Below are positions 34,371 to 42,000 of a stretch of DNA of 64,000 nt, one piece after another. The DNA comes from Termitidicoccus mucosus. GTDB lineage: Bacteria > Verrucomicrobiota > Verrucomicrobiia > Opitutales > Opitutaceae. The DNA lies in assembly GCF_038725785.1 (NCBI RefSeq), contig NZ_CP109796.1:1054001-1118000 (forward strand), read 5' to 3'. Each line of letters begins with the position of its first letter. The stretch's first letter is position 1. The notes below the pieces were generated by a model. That model was not told the origin of the DNA and did no database searches. It worked only from the letters and a program-made list of their open reading frames with translations. The position numbers and the translations under genes are program-made.

Positions 34371-35318
34371 TCAATATCCGCGCGCGAAGTTTGCGATCGG
34401 GCTCACTTCCTCTCCCTTGATAAAACGCCTCAAGTTCGTCTTGAACCGATCCAGAACCAGCGAGCCCAGCTCGCGCGAATGGCCTGCGATGTGGGGCGTT
34501 ACCAGGACATTGTCCATGCCCCAGAATGGATGGTCTTTCGGCAAGGGTTCGTTTTCAAAAACATCAATCGCAGCGCCAGCGATGCGCCTGGCCTTCAGCA
34601 ACTCCAGAAGTTTGGCCTCATCAACCAGTCCCCCCCGGGCGACATTGTGCAGACACGCGCCTTGCTTGACCGCCTCCAGTTGCCGCGCCCCGAGAATATT
34701 CCGGGTATCGGGGGTCAGCGGAAGCATCACCAAAACATGATCGCTCAGCGAAAGCAGGCGGGAAATTTCAGACGGAGGCATGACCTCCGAGACGCCCGGC
34801 GGCGTGACGCTGGTGTTTATGTCGGCGGCGATAATATTGGCCTTGAATGGCTCAATCACGCGCAGGAACTCCCTTGCGATTGCTCCGCAGCCGACAAGGC
34901 CGATCGTGTTTCTTTCAAGAAGGCTCGGGATGGCGGGATTTCGCTCCCATCGTGATTCGGCCTGCGCCTGCCGGAAGAATGGCATGCCGCGCGCAAACCA
35001 CAACACCGACATCAGCAAATGCTCCGCTATGATTCTGGCATGGATGCCGTGGGCGGTTGTGACCACGATGCCGGAATTTCCCAATGAAACATATTCATCA
35101 ATGCCGGTTGAAACGATTTGCAACCAGCGCAACCGCCCCGCCCCGGGCAACAAGGCTGCGGGAATGTTGCCGAAAACGACATCGGTTTCGGGCAGCAAGG
35201 GCGCGGCCTTTTCCGGCGTGGCGCACATCGTGAACGCAATATCGGGAAACTCATTCGCAATTTGGCGGAGATCATGTTCTCCCAAATTCCTGTATAAAAG
35301 GACGTTTAATTTTTTCAT
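34371..35318 (-). CDS. D-2-hydroxyacid dehydrogenase (NAD-dependent)
   Basis: A 315-residue enzyme. The start MKKLNVLLYRNLGE overlaps the previous gene's stop as ATGA; the longer frame upstream is a shadow. The NAD-binding motif is TIGLVGCGAIAREFLRVI. Catalytic residues are Arg in HNVARGGLVDEAKL, Glu in DVFENEPLPKDHPF and His in TPHIAGHSREL. It interconverts 2-keto and D-2-hydroxy acids. It lies between the LamG protein and the enolase-superfamily gene (13-base gap), suggesting handling of a sugar-derived keto or hydroxy acid. Confidence 0.9.
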   Translation of the reverse strand: MKKLNVLLYRNLGEHDLRQIANEFPDIAFTMCATPEKAAPLLPETDVVFGNIPAALLPGAGRLRWLQIVSTGIDEYVSLGNSGIVVTTAHGIHARIIAEHLLMSVLWFARGMPFFRQAQAESRWERNPAIPSLLERNTIGLVGCGAIAREFLRVIEPFKANIIAADINTSVTPPGVSEVMPPSEISRLLSLSDHVLVMLPLTPDTRNILGARQLEAVKQGACLHNVARGGLVDEAKLLELLKARRIAGAAIDVFENEPLPKDHPFWGMDNVLVTPHIAGHSRELGSLVLDRFKTNLRRFIKGEEVSPIANFARGY

Positions 35319-36097
35319 TGATGCAAAAATTGCTCCGGGGTCAGCGCGGCATCGGAGATCCTGATTGCGGCGATGTCGCCGTCCCACCGGGAGCGGCTCC
35401 CGGCATGAGCCGTCGAACCGATCATCGGCGGTGAGTCCGTCTTCACGCCATAGCGTGCCAGCACCGGCGGCACGGCGTCTTTTTTCCCGTTGACAAAAAG
35501 GGTCACCCTGCCCCGTTCGTCCCGCACCGCTGCGATGTGCCACCAGACACCGGTCGGAATGACGGCCTCCGACTTCAGGTTCCGGAACGGCTCGCCGCCA
35601 TCAATGCCGAAAAGCACATTCCCCTCGGGTCCCACGCTCAACACAAGGCCGGGATTGCCCGGCGACTGGCTGCGCGTGGAAAAAATCGCGCGTTGCCACC
35701 CCTTTTCCCTGGGCAGGCTTTTTAGCATCACCCACGCCTCGATGGTAAACGGGGCGGTCTCGGCAAAATCCAAGCTTGGCTGCGCAGCAGCCGCCTCCAG
35801 CAAATCGCTTTCCTTGACGGAATCGTCCGCGAACCGCGCCGCGACACGACCGCGCAACGCGGCGGGAATGGTGTCGGCGGCCGGCAGCGCCACCGCCATC
35901 GGACGCCGGTGCTTAAGCGTCTGCGCGAGATCAAACGGAGACGCGCCGGTCCCCTTGACCAGACTGATTGGCTCGCCGGGTTTCAGTCCATCGAACGACC
36001 ATTGCGCCACGGTTGCCGCGCCGCACGGAGCCCCCGCAGCCAGCGAGACCAAGGCCGTGATGCGGATAAACAATTTGGTAAATGGGTTTGTTTTCAT
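35315..36097 (-). CDS. Secreted LamG/concanavalin-like protein
   Basis: A 260-residue protein from MKTNPFTKLFIRITA, with leader ALVSLAAGAPCGAA. The rest is a LamG/laminin-G-like jellyroll: FTIEAWVMLKSLP, GVWWHIAAVRDERGRVTLFV, WDGDIAAIRISDAALTPEQF. Such domains usually bind carbohydrate; no catalytic motif is seen. The stop overlaps the next gene's start (ATGA). It is the first gene after the TonB receptor in the run, where a substrate-binding protein would be expected (inference). Confidence 0.75.
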   Translation of the reverse strand: MKTNPFTKLFIRITALVSLAAGAPCGAATVAQWSFDGLKPGEPISLVKGTGASPFDLAQTLKHRRPMAVALPAADTIPAALRGRVAARFADDSVKESDLLEAAAAQPSLDFAETAPFTIEAWVMLKSLPREKGWQRAIFSTRSQSPGNPGLVLSVGPEGNVLFGIDGGEPFRNLKSEAVIPTGVWWHIAAVRDERGRVTLFVNGKKDAVPPVLARYGVKTDSPPMIGSTAHAGSRSRWDGDIAAIRISDAALTPEQFLHQ

Positions 36098-36109
36098 AAG
36101 GAAAGACGG

Positions 36110-36132
36110 TTCGTCTCTGTGTCTCTTTGAGT
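36110..36132 (-). repeat. Copy of the A-rich 'ACAGAG' repeat
   Basis: The minus strand reads ACTCAAAGAGACACAGAGAC, between the TonB receptor stop and the LamG start. Confidence 0.4.
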
Positions 36133-36182
36133 CGTGTTTTGCAGTCATCGAAAATAGCGGTGAACCAGAAAGGCAGAATCGC

Positions 36183-38564
36183 TCACAGACGATAGTTCAG
36201 TGAAAGCACATAGGTGCGCGGATATTGTTGCTGGACGCTCGCGGACTGCGACACCGCGGTCAGCACCTTGCTGGAGTCGAAAACATTGTTCACATTCAAC
36301 TGCACGCTGCACTGCCGCGTGACGGGATAGGACAGAAAAACGCCGAACTCATCAATCTCCGACAGCCAGAATTGTGGATCGGCTTCGCGCTGCTCGCCGG
36401 TGCGCTTGCCCCGGTGCTTGTAATTCGCTCCGGCGCCCAACCCCTTGAGAAAAGTATCCTGAAATGTATATCTCGCCATCACCGAGTAAGTCGCCTTTTG
36501 CGGCACACCCCGAAAGGGCGCTTTATTTTCATTGACCGATGTCAGATTGGAAAACGCCACCATCATCCTGAACGCCTTGTTCGGCTGCCAACTGATGTCC
36601 GCCTCCCAGCCCTCCGTGTATTGGGTGCCCGCCGGTTTTTGGACGGACACGCCGTCATCGCCCACCACATAGATCACCACGTTGGTCAGCGACATCTTGA
36701 ACACGGACACCGTGCTTATGAGCGTGCGGTTAAACAACTCTGTTTTTACGCCGAGTTCTTGTATTTTGCCGCGCTGGTTGGGGAAGCGCGTGTCGCCCAG
36801 CGGGCGGAAGGTGGTCGCCTGCTGCGCAAACACGCTCACGCCCCGGACCGGCGCCACCACCAGGCCGGCCTTGTAGGTCAATTCCTCATCGTCCACGGAT
36901 TTTATCAGACGGGTTTTGCGCCACGGGCCTGTGGGGATGCCGTTGTGCCAGGCAACATTGTCGAGCCAGTATTGCTTGTCTATGTCCCATGATTGTTCGC
37001 GCGATTTGTCAAAGCGGCCGCCCGCGACAAAAATAATGCGATCATCGAACAGCGACATGCTTTCCTGAAAACCAACCGCCGCGTATTTGTTTTTATTCGG
37101 CGCCGTGTTCCTGACAATGTTGCTCAGCGTGGGCAGCCGCCCGTTTATAATATCGGCGATGGTGAGGCCGGAAACGGTCTGCCGCGCATGATCCGGAACG
37201 ACCGAATAGGTGTTCGGCAGCGAGGGCGGCGCGTCGGGCAGTTCCGCCTGCCATTGCACATAGCTCTGGCGCCCGGAGGAGCCGCGCATTTCCCCGCTGA
37301 ACAGCAGCGTGTGCTTGGTCGGCCCGATTTTGAACTTGGCCGCAAGGTCCGCGAAAAGGCCATCCTGCTTGTAAAAGCCCTCGAAAATGCGCCCCCAAAG
37401 CGGCGCGCGCCAGTCGTCCACGCGCGGGTCGTCCGCCGAGATTTGCAGATTGTCGCCCAAAACCAAACCCGTCTCGTCGAGGGCATAAATCCCGGTTCCG
37501 TTCGAATACGACGGATTGTCGGCGCCGGACGCATTGCTGTGCCGGCCAATCAGGCGCGCCGTCCAATCCATTCCGAAAATGCTGAACGCCGTCTGCGCGC
37601 CGACCTCGTAGTTGCGCGAGCGCAACGGCGTGATCGAGTCCAGCGGGAAACTGGAGAACGTGCGGTTGTCCTCCCGGAAAAACGCGGGCACCTTGTAATC
37701 CTTGTCGGCGAAAACCGCGCCCTGCCCGTAGTTGATGTCGGTGCTCAAATAACTGAAACGCCCCCACACGCGGTGCTGCCGCCGCGAGCCGAAATGCCAG
37801 GCCAGCGAGTTGACCGAGGACCAGCGGTGGTCCTTGCCGCCCCAGCCGCGCTCGCCGTCGCGGTCCACGAGGATTACGCGATAAGCCAGCCCGCTCCGCC
37901 CAATCGGGCCCGTGGTGTCGAGCATCGCACGGGCATAGTCATCCCAGCCATGACTGGCGTTCAACTGGATGAGCGTCCTCGGCTTCAACTGCGGGTTTTT
38001 CGTCACACGGTTGACGATGCCGCCCATCGCGCTGCCCGACGCGCCGGAGCCGTAGAGCACGCCAGCGGGCCCCTTGATGACCTCCAGCCGGTCAAACGCC
38101 GCCGCCTCCGTGGGCGACTGCCGCAGCGCCCACTCGCGGTCAGGCAGGCCGTCGCGGTAGTTGATGCCCTGCTGCGCGTAGCCGCGCAGGCTGTATTGTG
38201 TGTCGCCCTGCCCGCCGCCGGCGGTGGCGATGCCCGACACGAAGTTGATCGCCTCCAGCAAATCCACCGCCGCGAGGTCGCGGATGACCGCCTCGTTGAT
38301 CGTGATGATCGACGCGGGCACGTCCTTGACCGCCATGTTTACGCGCGAACCGCCGATGCTCTGAGTGGCGCCGTAACCGCTGTCCGTCTGCGCCTCGACG
38401 GTGAAGACTTCCATGCGCACGACATCCTCCTTCTCATCATCGGAGCCGGTGGGCGGCGGCGCAACCCGCGTCTGGGCCGGGAGAATGCCAAAGGCAGGAA
38501 ACGCCATGAAACCGGCGGCAAGAAACATTACTTTTATTTGAGGAGAAACAGGTGTTGTTCGCAT
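36183..38564 (-). CDS. TonB-dependent outer-membrane receptor (FhuA/FpvA-like)
   Basis: A 793-residue protein. Start at MRTTPVSPQIKVMFLAAG, with a signal peptide cut near ILPAQT; a longer open frame (70 more codons) has no sense. The plug domain (about 60-200) has VPASIITINEAVIRDLAAVD and RLEVIKGPAGVLYGSGASGS. The barrel runs to the C-terminus LSLNYRL. It resembles ferric-siderophore or vitamin-type receptors, but the genes behind it are for glycan breakdown. It is divergent from the large autotransporter at 39099 across a 534-base region. Ligand unknown. Confidence 0.9.
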   Translation of the reverse strand: MRTTPVSPQIKVMFLAAGFMAFPAFGILPAQTRVAPPPTGSDDEKEDVVRMEVFTVEAQTDSGYGATQSIGGSRVNMAVKDVPASIITINEAVIRDLAAVDLLEAINFVSGIATAGGGQGDTQYSLRGYAQQGINYRDGLPDREWALRQSPTEAAAFDRLEVIKGPAGVLYGSGASGSAMGGIVNRVTKNPQLKPRTLIQLNASHGWDDYARAMLDTTGPIGRSGLAYRVILVDRDGERGWGGKDHRWSSVNSLAWHFGSRRQHRVWGRFSYLSTDINYGQGAVFADKDYKVPAFFREDNRTFSSFPLDSITPLRSRNYEVGAQTAFSIFGMDWTARLIGRHSNASGADNPSYSNGTGIYALDETGLVLGDNLQISADDPRVDDWRAPLWGRIFEGFYKQDGLFADLAAKFKIGPTKHTLLFSGEMRGSSGRQSYVQWQAELPDAPPSLPNTYSVVPDHARQTVSGLTIADIINGRLPTLSNIVRNTAPNKNKYAAVGFQESMSLFDDRIIFVAGGRFDKSREQSWDIDKQYWLDNVAWHNGIPTGPWRKTRLIKSVDDEELTYKAGLVVAPVRGVSVFAQQATTFRPLGDTRFPNQRGKIQELGVKTELFNRTLISTVSVFKMSLTNVVIYVVGDDGVSVQKPAGTQYTEGWEADISWQPNKAFRMMVAFSNLTSVNENKAPFRGVPQKATYSVMARYTFQDTFLKGLGAGANYKHRGKRTGEQREADPQFWLSEIDEFGVFLSYPVTRQCSVQLNVNNVFDSSKVLTAVSQSASVQQQYPRTYVLSLNYRL

Positions 38565-38718
38565 GATTTGTTTGGCAGGGTTGTTGAGGGCGGGAGGTAG
38601 TGGAAGCAAGGGTATGCAATCGACGCCTCGACCTTTCCCCCGTTGTCCAAATCTGGCCATGTTTTTTTGCCGGATGCTTTTTGAATCCGGGGCGGGCAAA
38701 GGCGGATTTAAAATACCT

Positions 38719-38872
38719 TGGACACAGAGAGCACGGAGGCGCGCAAGTTTTCCAGACAGTCCCGCGCCAATCACCTCGAAGAAAATGTTTCCCTCGCCAA
38801 CAACTCCACATTCAGCCGGACGGTCCTCCGTGGCCTCTGTGGGTCGCGCTCTGTGCCCCCTGTGTCAAAACA
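38719..38872. repeat. Two inverted copies of the 'ACAGAG' repeat between divergent genes
   Basis: GGACACAGAGAGCACGGAGG (from 38720, plus strand) and its relative on the minus strand at 38824-38872 (TTTTGACACAGGGGGCACAG..., ...CAGAGGCCACGGAGGA) flank about 85 bases. They lie upstream of both the TonB receptor and the autotransporter genes. Apart from these and the 38925 palindrome, 38565-39098 holds no supported gene. Confidence 0.55.
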
Positions 38873-38924
38873 GACCGCCTCAATTTCCAAATTCTTCCTT
38901 GAAACCAGCACGGTGCGGGCTCGC

Positions 38925-38941
38925 GGCCTCATATTGAGGCC
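38925..38941. promoter_or_regulatory. Perfect palindrome in the divergent promoter region
   Basis: GGCCTCA-TAT-TGAGGCC has 7-bp perfect arms and a 3-base centre. It lies 158 bases before the autotransporter start. It could be an operator for a LacI- or AraC-type regulator, but no protein has been linked to it. Confidence 0.35.
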
Positions 38942-39098
38942 AGCAGGTGAGGATTGCATAAACTGATATTTGGCCGAGCATATGCGCACCATTAATCTCC
39001 CCTTCCTTACCCCGCGAAGCACATGGTTTTCCGGCCGCGCGGCGGGGAAATAAATGCATGCAAAATCCAATCTCCCCTTCCTGGTTTATTTAACGCCC

Positions 39099-42000
39099 AT
39101 GAATATAAACAACAAAATACACCTCGCCCCGGTCGCGCGCCTTGTCTCCCTCGCCATCTCACTGTTGTCCGCCGCATTGGCCTGCCGCGCGGATGTCGTG
39201 ACCTTCACGGGCGGCAGCCCCTCGACGGCGGTCAACGCCACCGTCGCCGGCGGCACCATCGCCATCTCGGGCGGCGACGGCAGTCTCGTCCTCTCCAACG
39301 GCCAGACCCTCGTCATCTCCGACAGCGTGTCGCAAAGCGCGGTCGCCACCCTCGGTGGAAAATCCGACATCACCTTCCGCGCCGAAGGCGACGGCTGGGC
39401 CATGCTCAACTCCGCCGGCGGCGCCTACCGCCTGCTCGACATCACGCCCCAGCCCGTCACCGCCTCCGCCACCGCCACGCTCAACCTCGACCGTGTCATC
39501 GTCTCCAATGCCGCCATGAACGCCATGTTTGTTCGCGTTTCCACTGCCAGCTTCGACCTTGTGGTGAACGGCGATTTCGTGTTTTCGGGCAACAAATCAG
39601 CCAGCAGCCACGGCGGCGCGATCAACTGGCAAAAAGCCGGCAACCTCACCTTCACCGGCACCGCGATTTTCGACCGCAACACCGCCGGCGGCACCTACCT
39701 CGGCGGCGCCCTCGGCTCGACCGCCGCCGGCTCCGGCACCATCACCTTCGAGAACACCGCTCTGTTTTTCAGCAACACCGCTGCCAGCGGCGGCGCGATT
39801 TTCACCCACCCCGGACATTCCCTTATATTCAAGGACGCCGCCGAATTCAAAAACAACATCGCCTCCACCGGACAGGGCGGCGCGTTTTATATACAAAGTA
39901 ACGACACTTATCTCGGCATGCAAAAAATCCGCTTCGAGGACGACGCCACATTCGACGGCAACCGTGCCGTCGCCCAAGGCGGTGCCTTCTCCACGGATGA
40001 CCGGGTGATCATCCAGTTCGACTCCACGACCGGCACCGTCACCCTCACCAATAATCGCGCCGGCAATGGCAGCGGCGGGGCGATCACCAGCGGTGAGATC
40101 AGCTTCAAGGGCGGTCTGCTCACGGTGACAGGCAACTTTGGCGGCACCGCCACCACACATGCGGGCGGCGGGCTCCGCGCCGCGCGGCTGCTCGACATCA
40201 CCGGCAATTATAATATTTCCGGAAACCAGACGATGGGCTCGGGCGGCGGTGTCAGTGTCGGCAGCCTGCTGATCAACGGCGGCGGCACCCTGTCCGGCAA
40301 TATCGCTTCAGTCAACGGAGGGGCCGTCAACGCCGCCGGCAACAGCACCTTCGAAATCGGTGGCGGGGCGGAGCTCTCCGGCAACACCGTCGGCGGCCTT
40401 GGCGGCGCGATTTATGTGGGTGGCACCTCCCGGCTCACGCTCAACGCCTCGGCGGGCGACATCGTTTTCAGTGGCAACAAACAAGCTGCGACGATTGACT
40501 CCGCCGCCGTGAGCACCGGAGGCACACTGGCTGCCACGGGCGGGACGAATAATGCCGTCTATTTCGCATCATCCGCAACGCTCGTGCTGAATACGGGCTC
40601 AGGCATGGCTGTCCGTTTTGATGACCCCATTGAGTCCGCATCCGGGGCGACTGTGATGGTCACAAAAAGCGGCGCGGGCACCGTGATCTTTTCCGACCAC
40701 CATTCCAATATCAACGCGACCACGACCATTGAGCAGGGAGAAATCAGGCTCTCCCGAGGCGCGATCTACGGGGCCGCGAATGACCAGGGTAGCTTTGTCC
40801 TGAAAACCGGCGCAACGCTGGCCGGAAACGGAACGGTTCAGGCCGGCGCCATCGAAATCGAATCCGGCGCGCGGTTGGTTGCCCGGGATTCAGGCCGGCT
40901 GGAAATGGCGAGCAGCGCCACGCCGGTCATTGGCGGCTCGCTCTCGCTCGGTGGCTCCGGCACGATTGCCGTGGGCGCGGCGTCGAATCTGCTTCACGCA
41001 TCATTGATAGATGTGGGAGCTGACGAACCGGCAGGGGCCAGGACACTCGCCATCGCCAACGATCTCTCGCTCGAAAACGGCGCCGCCATCCGGCTGGATC
41101 TGTATGCAGGCAATATATCGGATAAACTGGCGGCCTTGTCCGATCTGGCGATGGAGGGCCGCGCCAGTATCAACATCGGGCTGGTCGAGACTGGCTCCTT
41201 TAATCTGGTGTCATGGGAAACGGGCGGGCTGACGACGGCGCAGTTGGACCTCTCTTTCGGCAGCGGCACCGGGCAGACGGCCCGCAATGACGTCCAACTT
41301 GGGGTGGACGCCACCGCCAAGACCCTTTATTTGACCAACATTGTTTCCAGTCTCGATATGGCCTGGACCGGATCGGCGGGTGACGGGATCTGGCAATCAT
41401 CCGCGCTGGAAAGCGCGAACTGGTCCAATGGTGGCGCAGGCAATGAGGAACGTTATTTCCGCAACGGAGACTTGGTGTCGTTTGGCGGCGCGGCGTCCGG
41501 CACGATCACCGTCGCCGGTCCAGGCGTGGTGGTTTCGGGTATGACAATTGAGGGCACTGCCGATTATGAATTTCGCGGCACCGGCGGCATCACGGGCAAC
41601 ACGACCGGTGTGGAGGGCAGCTTGATTACGGCCACCGGCAAACTGACGAAAAAGGGGACGGGAAAACTGGTGCTGGCCAACACCGGAGCCAATTCGTTTT
41701 CCGGCGGGGTCGAGATCAAGGGCGGCGAACTGGCCGTGGCCGATGGCACCCGGCTCGATGCGGACATCACCATTGACGACCAGGACGGAGACGGCGCGAA
41801 GCTCTCCGGCTCCGGAACCTTTGGCAACATGGTGGTGAGAAACGGCGGTGTGCTCAGCATCGGAACCTCGGCGGCGTCATCAGGCACCATCACGGTCGCC
41901 GACCTAACGCTCGACCATGCGAGCCTTTACTTCGATTTGCTTGCGAACAACAGCAGCGATTATCTCAAGGTGACCGGCAGCGCGCTGGCGCAAAGCAGCA

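Noticed and set aside
36993-38600. A 535-codon plus-strand open frame opposite the second TonB receptor
   Set aside because: Arg/Ala/Val-rich shadow; the minus-strand TonB receptor has all family landmarks.
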